A stretch of 64,000 nucleotides of DNA from Manihot esculenta (lineage: Eukaryota > Streptophyta > Magnoliopsida > Malpighiales > Euphorbiaceae). Every line of letters starts with the position of its first letter. Positions within the stretch are counted from its first letter, which is position 1. The stretch lies in assembly GCF_001659605.2 (NCBI RefSeq), contig NC_035161.2, positions 3,168,343 through 3,232,342 on the forward strand, in the 5' to 3' direction. This document shows, in pieces, positions 8,908 through 29,047 of this stretch. The notes below the pieces were generated by a model. The model searched no databases, had not been told where the DNA came from, and was given only the letters and a program-made list of their open reading frames with translations. A program made the translations under genes and the position numbers.

Positions 8908-9786
8908 TCATGTCTGTCTAACCAGCATACTTAAAAACATAGATGGCAAATGCAAAAGCCAATGCATTGAAGCCATAGATGGCAAAGGCAACGAATTGTT
9001 GACAAGCCCTGGAGCATTCTCTTGTTCAGATTCATCATCACATTCAAAACAATCAAGAGCTTTAGCTTCTCTTACAGTGAGTATCCCTCTAGGTTTACAC
9101 TTCCTCTTGTCAATGACACCTGTCAGAACATGGCCACCACCATAACAAGCTGGTGTGACTGTTGTCGCCGTCGCAGACATTACAGATGACCCACATTGTA
9201 TTTCTGGAGAGACTGAGACCTGAACTGGAGGCGTTTTGGTGTTTGATTTCTCATCATTACCATCCTCATTTCTAATGTTACTGTCAACTGCGAGATTCAA
9301 TCCCGACGATCCAATTGCCATCTTACTCAAAGGAGTCGAATTTGCTCCATTATAGTAGCTAACTCTATCAACTACTACCTCTTTCAACTCTCCGGGGCCG
9401 GATTTCAGTTGATTTTCAAGACGGCGACTGATGTCCGAAACTGAAGAAAATTTCGAATTGGAAACATTTCTGGAGATGGGTTTTCTCCTAGATTGAGGAT
9501 GCTGTAGCGAGACCTTCTCCAACCTCTGTGAAATGGGTTTCCTGAAAATGGTTCGTGTCGGCAAGTTCTCCTTCGCCGGTCGCACACTAGGGGCAGACTT
9601 AGGAGTCCTCGAGGGAAGATGTTTTACTCTACTGGGTCTGACTGTTACTAGTTCTATTTGTTGAGGTTTTGGTGGAAGAAGAAGAAGTGTGAGAGAGAAA
9701 GAGCCTGAGGCAGCAAATGGGAGCTTCAATGGAAGACATTGAAGAAGCATGACTGCAACTGTCAAGACCACCACCATTATTGACAT
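8908..9786 (-). CDS. Hypothetical plant protein, single exon
   Basis: I do not recognise this 292-aa frame with certainty. It starts with a hydrophobic stretch (MSIMVVVLTVAVMLLQCL, then another around LLLLPPK) that could be a signal peptide or membrane anchor. A basic, Ser/Arg/Pro-rich, probably disordered middle follows (residues about 45-130). A more ordered-looking block lies near the C-terminus, with SPEIQ, CYGGGHVLTGVIDKRK and KPRGILTV at about residues 195-240, then an acidic patch. That block gives a vague impression of an uncharacterised plant family; the function is unknown. The last residues abut a MITE-like repeat, so the natural C-terminus may have been lost. It lies head to head with the ITPK4-type gene, about 560 bp apart. 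Confidence 0.6.
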   Translation of the reverse strand: MSIMVVVLTVAVMLLQCLPLKLPFAASGSFSLTLLLLPPKPQQIELVTVRPSRVKHLPSRTPKSAPSVRPAKENLPTRTIFRKPISQRLEKVSLQHPQSRRKPISRNVSNSKFSSVSDISRRLENQLKSGPGELKEVVVDRVSYYNGANSTPLSKMAIGSSGLNLAVDSNIRNEDGNDEKSNTKTPPVQVSVSPEIQCGSSVMSATATTVTPACYGGGHVLTGVIDKRKCKPRGILTVREAKALDCFECDDESEQENAPGLVNNSLPLPSMASMHWLLHLPSMFLSMLVRQT

Positions 9787-10349
9787 CTTAAGTCCATTGA
9801 GGTTTTGGTTCGGACTGAACTTTAATTTTCTTTAATGGCTCTCTTTGTAATTTTCAACCATCTGAACTTTTAAATGCAAATGTATGCATTGATCATAAAA
9901 AAAAATTATTATTTTTTATATTATAATATAATCAATTAAATAATTAATTTTAATTAATTGCCCATATAAATTTCCATTTTCTTCAATATGGAAATAAAAA
10001 TAAATGAAAGTCACGAATCCCCAAAATTCTGACAAGTAAAGCACACACCTCAATGGACTTGAAGCTGATAATTTCATCCAAAAAATGAATTTTTTAAATT
10101 TTAATAAGGCAAAAAAAAATACAATTAAATTTCTAAATAAATATCAAGAGTTTAATTTTTTTTTTTTTGAAATGAAATCGGAGGGTAGAACCGAAAATTT
10201 GCTATTTAAATATAATTATAATTTATTTATAAAATAAACTAAAAATAAAGTAAGCCACCTCACAGCTTCTGCTCTCTTTTCTTCCTGATTCTTTTGTTGA
10301 GCGCACAATCGCCAAAAAGAGAAACAGCTCGACTGAGACAGAGCAAGAA
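9787..10349. promoter_or_regulatory. Shared intergenic region between divergent genes
   Basis: The 563 bp between the minus-strand gene at 9786 and the plus-strand gene at 10350 must hold both promoters. It is AT-rich with A/T homopolymers. A TATAAAAT at 10228-10235 is a candidate TATA box for the plus-strand gene, followed by a C/T-rich leader. No other element can be supported. Confidence 0.45.
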
Positions 10350-19147
<8,798 letters not shown>

Positions 19148-21600
19148 CAATGCATGCGTGGAGGTTCTGGACTGAACTTAAATCATATTGACTGAAACAA
19201 GAACTGGAAAAGTTCCAAAATTTGATGATCTTAAAAACTTTTCTTGAGAGGACAAGTGAGAAATAAAATCTTTTATATCCAAAAGGAACACACACTGGAG
19301 CAGTTCAAGGAATGGAGAGTATCTGGATTCTGTTATAATGCCTGTTAGTAATCTTTCTGCCATAGTTTATGTTACGACTCGAGAATCAAGATTCTCTGAG
19401 GCTTGAAAAATAATATCCTTTTCCAGTCTCCATTTATTTTTTATTTTTCAGAAAATAACTTGCATGTGAAAATTATTTTCATAAAATTAAAATTTTGAAT
19501 GTTTTAAATATTGGAAATGCAAAAAAAGTTCTATTTTTTTTTTTAAATTATGTTTCGTGAAACAAATAGAGCGTTGCTTGCTGAAATGGTTATTTTTTGA
19601 AATTCCTGAATGCAACAATGGCATAGTATGTAGTTGCTGGTTGGTGCTAGTCTTCCATTTTCCTTTTTGTTTTAACACCAGCTTGTTTGGTTCATGGAAT
19701 AGCATGGGAATTCACTGTTGATTTCATTTTCATGTACTGAATTACAGCATAATATTGGAAAAAAGAAAGAGCCAAAAAGTTCATGATATTCATTCATATT
19801 ATGAGTATCAACTTTTTTACAGGATTATTTATTAGAATATAGTCAGAATATAGCAATTCATGTAATGCATCAAATGATTTATAATTTAAAATTTATTATT
19901 TAGACACGTGAGTCCGTTTGACTACGAGCATCCAGATTGTAGTCGAGTCCTTGTAGTCGAGTCCTTATAGGGAAGTTGAGTTCAAAACCTATCAGAATCC
20001 ACTATGCAAGCTGGTCCATTAGTACACAATTTAGTCTACAGTTGAAGCAGATTAGTTTGATTGGATTTTGAACTCATCAAGGAAGAATTCAGCTCCTCTG
20101 ACATGATGAGAAGTAAGGCAGGTCTAGTTAAGTCACAATTCTATCAGCACGAACGCGAAAGGATGTCATCCTAGATAAGTCATAACTCTATCAGCACGAG
20201 TGTTGAAAGAGAATTAAATGACTGTCTGATAATAGGAGCAGATAGATATAATCGTACGTATGGTTCTGTATGATAGCTACCGGTGACATTATAGTAAGAC
20301 GGCGGTTATACATAACTGGAGAATAAAAAAAAAGAGAGAGAAAGGAGACAGCGAGAACAATTCAGATATTTTCTTTTAGATATTAGATTATCAATATGCA
20401 TATTAAAAATGAGAAGATGGAGTTAACGGGAATTATAAAAAAATCTGCAGTTAATAATTGGATTTGTTTGATCTTTCCATAGTTGCATATATATATATAT
20501 TATTTAGTTATTTATTTATTTTTAGAAGCAGTAGACATCCTTTCAAAAAGTTTAACTTGGTGAATTATGCATGTGTATATCTATATTTTAATATTTTTAT
20601 TTATTAAATATTTTAATTTTAATTATAAGTTAATAAATATTTAAATTTTAAAAAATATTATTTTTAAATATTTAAATTAAAAAAATATTTTTAAATATAA
20701 TTTTTAAAATTATAAATTTAATAAATTATGTTTAAAATAATATTTTTAAAAAATATTTATGTACAATTAAAATTAAAATGTTTGATAAATAAAAATATTA
20801 AAATATTTTTTTTATATATTTAGCTGAGAGAATTACCATGAATAATCAAAGCTATCATCATTATCGGCATCAAACAATTCACAAGAATCATTATAGTGTA
20901 CGCGTAAAAATTAGACAAAAACTTAAATCCACAATAATTACCGGTTTGGAAAAATTCATTTTCACATTTCAATTGCATATACAACACAGGAATAATTACT
21001 TTTATAATTTCGTAAATTTTATCTTTTTTTTTCTCTCATAATTATTCCACTTTTTTATTGATTGATTAATAAAAGAAAATTATTGAGATTTGAATAATTT
21101 CTATTAATTTTATAAACAATTAAATTCATTTATTTATTTTTCATTAATCTATTTTATATTAAATAATAGCAATATTATATATATATTTCTTTATATAAAT
21201 TATATATATAAACTTGAAGTTTCTTAATTCAATTACTATCGACCACACAAGATTTCCTACTCCATGTGCCGGAAATTAGATATCTTTAACTCTCCTTTTG
21301 ATATCATTCATTTGGCAAGAAAATAATTTAAATAAATTTTAATAAAATCATACATATTCATTTTCTTTAATAATGAAAAGTTTTATAAATTAAAAAATAA
21401 ATGAATTATTTATTTTAAATAAGAAATTTAATAAAAAATAAAATAAATTAATTTCTTGAAGAATTTTTTTTTTATTTCAAACAATATGTTTCTTTCCTCT
21501 TCATATAATTAAAGCTATCTAAATGAATCATGCAACTCCTTATGGTTAAAAAAGATAAATTTTATTAGCATTATAATTTATTAGAGAAGTTCACCATTTG
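19148..21600. other. ITPK4 3' flank and gene-free DNA
   Basis: The first few hundred bases should contain the ITPK4 3' UTR; I could not fix a polyadenylation site. At 19,900-20,340 there is GC-richer sequence with two degenerate repeats of a phrase like AAGTCAYAATTCTATCAGCACGA and a TAACTGGAGAATA motif. It resembles part of an old LTR but cannot be classified. From 20,530 to 21,500 the sequence is AT-rich with no gene. Confidence 0.5.
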
Positions 21601-22533
21601 ATCAACTTACAGCTCTAACTTGGAGTTAGATTTGGAATAAAAAAGCAATGCATAATGCAATTTCGGTTAGAGAAAACCTAATTCAATATGAAATTTCTTT
21701 ATCTCCAAGTTACCCATCTATAACGAGATTGAAGAAACTATGAAGCATACTTTGTTTTGGTGCCCTCGTACTCGAGCTATTTAGTTTGGGGTCTAAGTTC
21801 TTGTAAACAGAATCCTATTAGGATTTTCATCCTTTGCTCAATGGTGGAGTTGTATCTCTCAAGATTTTAGAAAGCATAACGATTTGTTGGAAACTCTAGG
21901 TATTAGTTGTTGGATTATTTGGCAAAGCAGGAATAAAGTAGTTTTTGAAGGCATTAATCTAGATTTCAACAATTTTATTGATTATATTTTAGAAAAATGT
22001 GAATGAATCTAAAATGATAATCAAAATAATGATAAAAGATAGATAAAAGCCGAGAAAAGGATGTCTAAAGTTTAGTTATGATGTAGCTTGAAAATATGAG
22101 AACAGTGAAGCAGCTATCGTAGTGTTGGCTTGTTATAGTAAATTTGAGTTAGTGGATGGTTTCTATAAGAGTTTTCTGCAATTTTCCTTTAGCAAGTAAA
22201 GCAAAAGCTATTAGAGAAGCTATTTTATTTAAAAGGAACATAAGAGTCACGTTTCTTCATTTTTCAACTGATTCAATTGTGCTTGTGGAAGTTGTAAAGA
22301 ATCTAGCAAAGTGTTTATGAGAGATTCAAGTTTTTGTTTAAACCATTAAAGTTAGAGTACTTGCATTCCAATTTTATGATTTTCAGATTGATAAAATTAA
22401 TAGAAAGGCTAATAAAGCTACAAATTGTATTGGTAAAAGGATTTCATAAGGGATTTAGCTTGTAATTTGGTCACTATTATCCCTTTAGATCTTCAACATA
22501 CTTTGTATATAGACTCTTCCTTTTAATGCAATG
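21600..22533 (+). pseudogene. LINE 3' remnant, zinc-binding and RNase H region
   Basis: Degenerate plus-strand LINE tail. Around 21,740 the translation gives KHTLFWCPRTRAI, the signature of the RT-associated zinc-binding domain of plant LINEs. Around 21,910 it gives WIIWQSRNKVVFEG, which normally precedes the RNase H-like domain. Further matches to the RNase H end (INRKANKATN) occur near 22,400. Stops and frame changes are frequent. It ends near TTTTAATGCAATG, where the poly(A) of the opposing LINE begins. Confidence 0.7.
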
Positions 22534-22547
22534 TTTTTTTTTTTTTT
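22534..22547 (-). other. Poly(A) tail of the minus-strand LINE relic
   Basis: A run of 14 T on the plus strand directly at the 3' end of the decayed minus-strand LINE. Confidence 0.65.
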
Positions 22548-24572
22548 GAAGAGAAAGCAGTAGAACCTATACTACTAACATATTCTTTGATACAACATCA
22601 TGATTCAAATAACGTCCAAGGCTTTCACCAGGAGTCGCAAAGTAGTGGACACCCAGGGGGAGTGTGTGTCCTTTATTATTCAGGAAATTAGCAACAAAAT
22701 TTTCTTTCTAGTACACATAATGAATTCAGACGTCCCAACTTCTGCTCAACAGTTCCTTGAAACCATCTAAAAGATATAAGCCGTATTGCAAACATTATTG
22801 TTCATGGATAGGCTTGAGATTGTCGATAGACTATTAGATTCTACTTCTACTTTCTTCTAGCCAGTGTTCCAAGCAATGCGAAGGCCAAGCAGAATGCCTT
22901 ATAGCTCCACTACGTTGACCAAACAAATATCCAAGTTGGCTGAGAACCCTCTAGTAAGCTCACCTAAACTTAGCTTTAGTAAACCCCCAGTAGCTACAAG
23001 TCCACTCACTTCTAACACTGATCCATTCGTATTCAGTTTATACCAACCTGGCTTAAGTAGACGCTACAATATCTACTGGTTAATTCACTGATGAGGCTTC
23101 CTTGAACACTTTTCCAAGACCTTTCTAGCATATATGCAGCTCTTAGCATAGCTTAGGATAGTTGATCTTCTATATTTGGCCTTAGTAAACTCGCCATAAA
23201 AAACATTGGCATTCCTCCACTTCCAAAGAAACCCGCAGCTAATAGCAAAAATGAGCTTCTAAGTAACACCATTGATGGATGTACTATTATTGTTCAAGTT
23301 AACTTCCATTCAGCGCATGAAATCCCGCTGAAAAGACTTTAGCCACAAACTTCTCATAACCATACAATCCCTAAGCACATGGATTATGGATTCATTAACC
23401 ATCTTACAACATGGGTACAAAATATCGTCCGTGAGAAGTCGCCTTCCTCTCTCAACATTTGGGAGGAGTTTTTGGTGGATTATAAGCCAACAAAAGGTTC
23501 TTATCCACTCTGGTCCTAGCCATGCCTATATTAGCCTCCAGTTTGTGTCAGACTCAACCCAATCTCTTGAGCTTAGAGCATTATAGGCCATATTAAAGTG
23601 AAGTTGCCATTTTGAGATAGACCTCAGTAGACAGAATCCTTTGCCCTTAAGGTATTAGGAGTGTTCATAGCTGCAACCTTCAGGAGGATAGATGTGTGTA
23701 CCAAATGCTCAAAAGACGAATAATTCCAATAGCTAGAAGGTGCCACAAAATCACACAACCTCCTCTGTGCCTCTTCTTCATTGATAGAGACAAGAATATG
23801 ATCAATTAGAAGTTCAAACCCATTAACCCAAGCATCCCTCTAAAAACATAATTTCTCCTTGTTGCCCATAGCTCATCTAATAGCACCCAACATATATTCA
23901 TATACCCTCGTAATACCTTTCTATAGCGGGAAAAAAAATTAAAATTTTGAAAGTTTTGAGGAATTGGGTCCTTATTTTTGCAATATTTAGCACGTAATAC
24001 TTACACCTAGAGTGCATCTTGCTTGGTAAGAATACTCTAGGCTAGCTTCATCAGAGAGTCATCATTCGTGTTTAAGCCTCCCAAATGCTTTGGTTTGCAC
24101 ATATCCTCCCCTTTGATAAGCGAGATTCTGTTGCCATTCTTCTTCCAGTCCCAAATGAATTTACGATAATGCCTTTTAATCTTTTGACACACTGAAATAG
24201 GAATAACCGATACACTGAAATAGGAATAACTGATGTTTGCATGACATACATTGGAATAGCCATCAACATAGACTTAGTCAGTGTAATTCTCGCTGTAAGC
24301 GTAGATTGCATGCTTCCCAACCTGATAGCTTGGTGCTTATTTGATCCAAAAGGAATCCATACTCATTTGATCCTTACCTACCATGAAGCAAAGGGACCCC
24401 CAAGTAGCGGCTTAAGTTCCTAGTTTTTATAAAATCTCTAACTTTGGCAATATCCTTTGCCTCCTGATCAGGAATGTTATTTGAGAAGAAAATTAGGATT
24501 TCCTCCCCACTTACTTTTTGACTTGAGGCCTTAGAGAAATATAAACAAAGCTTAAGGATCAAGTTCATTTGC

Positions 24573-24827
24573 TTATTGACCCTTCCGCAAAGAATAAAGG
24601 CCAGCTCTAAAGATTCTTAACGGCCTCCAACTATTATCTTTCACTACATCTATAATCCTATGGAAGAGCCGCTCCATACAGAGAACAAAGATATAAGGAA
24701 TGAGGGGATCTCCCTGCCGTATGCCCTTAGAAAGTTTGAAGAAATCTATATGCTCTCCATCCCACAAGATACTTATTGAGGAGGTTGAGATGCATGTCAT
24801 AACAATAATGATGGGCTTAGGTGGCAA
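24573..24827 (-). pseudogene. LINE reverse transcriptase fragment
   Basis: 84-codon open piece of the decayed LINE carrying KLSKGIRQGDPLIPYIFVLCME, the RT block that follows the catalytic region in plant LINEs. The flanking frames are broken. Confidence 0.8.
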
Positions 24828-26499
24828 TCTGATGTCTTGAAGTGTATGGGCGACAAAACTCTAGTTTCGACAGTCATAGGCCTTCTCCAAATCTACCTTA
24901 ATGACCAGCCCTTCCTTCCGTGTTTCATTCTCTGAAGGGTGTGAATCGCTTATTGGATAATCAAAACATCATGTGTACTTTGTCTTTCTAGAACAAAACT
25001 AACTTATATAGCACCTACAAGTTTATTCGTAAGAGGCTTAAGGCAGTTTATGATCATCTTAGTTAAAACTTTATACACGGTATTGCAAAGATTGATGGAT
25101 CTTAACTGAGAGAGCACAAAGGGTTTTTCCACCATTGGAATCAAAACTATAAGCATCTTATTCAACTCATGTAAAGGAAGCTCACTGTTGAAATAACGTT
25201 TCACCGTAGAATAAATATCTTTATCAATAAGCTTCTAGTTCGTTTCAAAGAAGTAAGCATCAAAACCATCTACCCTCGACACCTTAGAAGGATTCATTTG
25301 GAAGATAGCACATTTAATCTCCTCATCTCCAACAGGTTTGTCAAGTGCCTCTAACTCCTCTAGGAGAGAGTAGGAAATCGATTACTAAATTACAAGGGGC
25401 ATGTCGCAACACATTCGCCAGTATACAGGTTCTGAAAAAACTCCATCGCCATTTGTCTCAGAGCATCCTTATTCTCATACCAATTATCCTCCTTCTCTTT
25501 GAGCATGAAAATATGCTTTTGTCTCCTTCTCTTCAATGTGTGAGCATGGAAGTAATTGGTGTTCATATCCCTGCAATTAATCCAATTAGCCCTAGAATGC
25601 TGATGCCAAAGCAGCTCCTCTTGGACAAGTATGCTCTTGTATTCTTACTGGAGGTTGTTTTCTAGCTTCCTATCCACAACATAATTATTCTCCTGAACAT
25701 CTCTCTAGATACCGTTTAGGCGTGCTAGAACTTATTTCTTGTGGGCCTCAATAGACCTAAAAACCTTCTTATGCCATTTTTGAAAATCTAGTCCATGGTT
25801 TCTAAGGTAGTTTCCAACTTCTGCCCACCATTCCAGCGTGCTTTAATGAAGTATGTAAACTCTTTATGCGTTTTCTATGCATTAAGGAACTTAAAAGAAC
25901 CGTGTCTATTTGAGCCATTACTACTAGGATTTGTTGTAATACAAAGAGGTCTATGGTTTTATTTTACATTTGGAAGGTGCTTTACTATAAAACTTAGGAA
26001 AGAATAGGCCCATGCACTATTATAGATAGCCCTATCTAGCCTTTTCAACAACATACCACGCTTCCAAGTAAATGGAAGACTGCAGAAACTTATGTCTATC
26101 ATTCCATTCGCGTCGAACTAACCATAGAAAGTTGCACAAACTCTAGAATTTCCACCAATACTCCCTCTCTTCTCATCCGAGTTTAGTAAAGCATTAAAAT
26201 TCCCGACTAAAAACCACAACACCATTCCATCATCCCCAAGGTTATCAAACTTGCCTAAAATGAATCTCTGAGTCAACTCTTGGGGCTCTTATAGATAGAG
26301 GAAAATAAAAACTTATTATCTGCAGCATCTAAAATCTCTAAATAAACAAATTGCAGGTTATTAACCAGTATGTTGACCTTCCAACAATCTTGCCAAAGAA
26401 CCCAAATACTTCCAGAGCAACCTCCGGCCTCCATTCTATAGGAGAACTCAAACCCCATTCTCCCAATGTTGCGGTTTGCTTATATACCATTGATCATTT

Positions 26500-27159
26500 T
26501 CATCCTCTAAAGAGACAAAACTGGAGATTAAGGTCGCTATGAATAAGTCCCTTTGCATCCTCTAAAGAGAAGGTGGAGTTAAGGGCTTGAATGGCCTTAT
26601 CAACAAGAACCGCTTTTGTAGCTTTGTTGTAGGTGGCTTTAAACTTCACCTTGCTTCCTTGGACTTTTAAGGATTTTACCCTAGGCAAATCTAACATTTT
26701 TTGGGGCCCATGGCTCTTAGCCCGTTTACGCATCCCTCCATGCCTAAGGAAGGCCAAAACTGTATGATTCACATTAAGAGTAGTAGGCACAGACTTCAAC
26801 CCTTCTAATGTAGCTACTTCAAAGTTTGCCATAAGGTCCATCAATGACCCCTTCTCCCCTCTTGAGGAGGGGCCCGAAATTCGATACAGAGAGCCCACGC
26901 CCTCTGAAAGCCCACTCCCTTTTTCATTAATTTGGATCCCTTTCCCTTTAGACTGTTGACTCTTGCCATTAGTACCTACACACACTGCTTGCATCTTACT
27001 AAAAGAGACACCTTTATTAGTGATGTCACATAGCACAAATTTTTCCTTCATCATATCCTTTGGTATGGCCTCCTCTATATTCGTCTGATTATCCTTTCTA
27101 GATCCTTCTACATTATTCTCCTCTAATGTAGTCAAAATACCAAACTTAGTTCTTTCCAT
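26500..27159 (-). pseudogene. LINE ORF1 fragment, C-terminal region
   Basis: 219-codon open piece upstream (in sense) of the endonuclease remnants. It is low in recognisable motifs, with basic and Ser/Gly-rich stretches as in the variable C-terminal part of LINE ORF1. The assignment rests on position within the LINE relic. Confidence 0.55.
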
Positions 27160-28210
27160 TTTTGTTCCCTAAAACTCTTTGATTTTTCTTCGTGTTTTTT
27201 TTCTTATTCCCTTAGAGATTTCTTTCGTCGAATCCAACTCAGCACCACCATCCATTCACCAAAATGGTCATCCCCATTAGCATTTACCGAAGGCAAAGGT
27301 TCACTAGTAACACTCGTGGATATAATCAGCATCAAGCCATATGGTGTTTTGATTGAGCATTGCTCTTTCGAGTGCCCATAGCAACCATAACCAAAATAAA
27401 TTTTCTAGAGACCTTCATACTTAATCTTCTGCACAAAATCATCGATACAAAACTGTGAAGCAAATGGTTTTGTTAAGTCCACTGCCACAACTATTCTACT
27501 AAACTTCTCTCTAGCCGACTCCTTTGTATTATAATCAATCCTCATAAGGTTTCCAATAGTCCCGACTATAACTTTAAGAGCTTTTTTGTAGTATAAATGG
27601 ATGGGCATACTCGACAGTTTAATCCACACCACAATTGATGAAAGGTGGTCCTCTACGGTACTAAACTAGGGGCTCTATAGTTGGACTATTAGATAGCTAC
27701 CGCGCACTGTCCAAAGGTCGTCCAAAAGAGCATGTTAATAGTCATAATTGCTTTTGAAGTTCACTAGGTAAAAGTCATTGGCCAGGTCAATAACTCTACA
27801 CTCTCCTTTAAACTTCCATAAGTTATAGATATAAGTGCAGAGAGCACGATAGCCAATCACATGTCCAATTAGACGAACAACCACCGCATTCTTTTAAGGT
27901 TTGATCAGCTTGTCCTTTGCCTTCTATAAAACTATGATGTTAGGGATATCAAATTTGGCCTCCACAACAAACTCAACCTCATTAATATTTGAAAAGTGAT
28001 CAATATCCTTATGCAACAGCCCCTTTTCCTACTCCCCCTTATCTACTATATCCATTCCTTCCAGGACACTTTCTTTTATGGCCTTTTGATGCACTAAGGC
28101 TTCTTTGAAGGATCTCCTTTCCACTAAAGCTTCCTTAGCATCCCTAACAAAAGCCTCTTGTGCTCCTTCCCTAATTTTTACTTTTTTCTTAATCCTATCA
28201 TCCAATAGGA

Positions 28211-28327
28211 ATGGCAAAACATTCTTAGCCAGATGAGCATCTAATATCGAATCGAGAGCGTTCATAGATTATGGCAAAGCATTCTTAGCTAGATGAGCAT
28301 CTAATACCGAATCGAGAGCATTCATAA
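28211..28327 (-). repeat. 60-bp tandem duplication at LINE relic 5' end
   Basis: ATGGCAAARC..ATTCATA occurs twice with a 60-bp period (28211-28270 and 28271-28327). On the minus strand this repeats the MNALDSILDAHLAKN start of the ORF1 relic. Confidence 0.8.
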
Positions 28328-28492
28328 ATTTTTTTTAGGAGATAAATATATATATATATATATTATCTTTTTAATTATATTTTAATGCAATGGTTTGCAT
28401 ACACTAAAAAAGTTAAAAAAAAAAGCTAAATACATACTATTTAAAATACATTATCTAAAAGTTAACTTATTAAATACTTGAAATTATAAAAA

Positions 28493-28617
28493 TTATAACG
28501 AAAAAGTTTTTTTTTTTTTGAAATAGGGGGTTGGGGGAGTCGAACCTCAGACCTCTCAGGTTTATCAGGATGCACTTTCCACCAGGCTAAGTCTCGGAGT
28601 GTTATAATGAAAAAGTT
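28493..28617 (-). mobile_element. tRNA-derived SINE with TSD
   Basis: On the minus strand a 93-bp body (28601-28509) carries an A-box-like TTAGCCTGGTGG and a canonical B box, GGTTCGACTCC, and ends in an A tail (the T run at 28509-28519 on the plus strand). It is flanked by 16-bp direct repeats, TTATAAYGAAAAAGTT, at 28493-28508 and 28602-28617 with one mismatch. Polymerase III boxes, an A tail and long TSDs together identify a SINE mobilised by LINE machinery. It is too short and not folded like a functional tRNA gene. Confidence 0.85.
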
Positions 28618-28816
28618 GACGTGTCTATTCCATTATTCATTTAACGAAAATGCTACATCGAATACAAACAACACAATAAAAAATATGAAATTTAATTAAT
28701 AAAAACAGCATAATCATTAAATTAATTCAATTTAATTTTTGAATTCTGCTTACCTAGTGGCTCTATATTTTACATGGAACCCACATGGCCCCACCAAAAC
28801 GAGAGGGAGTATCAAC

Positions 28817-28824
28817 TATAAATA
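28817..28824 (+). promoter_or_regulatory. Candidate TATA box of the LARP6-type gene
   Basis: TATAAATA about 230 bp upstream of the ATG at 29048. The sequence between is C/T-rich and then A/T-rich, as in plant leaders. Confidence 0.55.
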
Positions 28825-29047
28825 TGAACTACCATCGTCCCCTGAAACCGAGAAATCCTCTCCATTTGTCTCCTCGCCTTCTGCAGGGCCCATCCTCTCC
28901 GAGCCCTCTTGCTGGCTGTGCTGTGCCTTCACTGTAATAGGAAAAAAAAAAAAAGAAAGAAAAAAACCCTAGATCCCCAAATTCTATTTTTACCCTAACA
29001 TCAAAAATTAGAATTACGTATACGATCTAATATTAGTAATTATAGTA

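Larger units (their letters stand above)
22534..28327 (-). pseudogene. Degenerate full-length LINE, minus strand
   Basis: A 5.8 kb decayed LINE that can be followed in order on the minus strand. ORF1 pieces are at 28265-28029, 27632-27405 and 27159-26500. Endonuclease pieces lie at about 26460-26100 (a GNFNALLNSDEK-like block). RT pieces are at 25204-25004 (SINLCNTVYKVLTKMIINCL) and 24827-24573, the latter with the conserved KGIRQGDPL block. A later RT/thumb piece (TKSMLMAIPMYVMQT) is at 24320-24072. The rest, down to 22,550, should be the zinc-binding and RNase H region. Many stops and frameshifts show it is dead. The T run at its left end is the poly(A) tail of the minus-strand element. Confidence 0.82.

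Noticed and set aside
28509..28601. A tRNA gene on the minus strand
   Set aside because: It has A and B boxes but no proper cloverleaf length or acceptor stem, and it has an A tail and 16-bp TSD, so it is a SINE.
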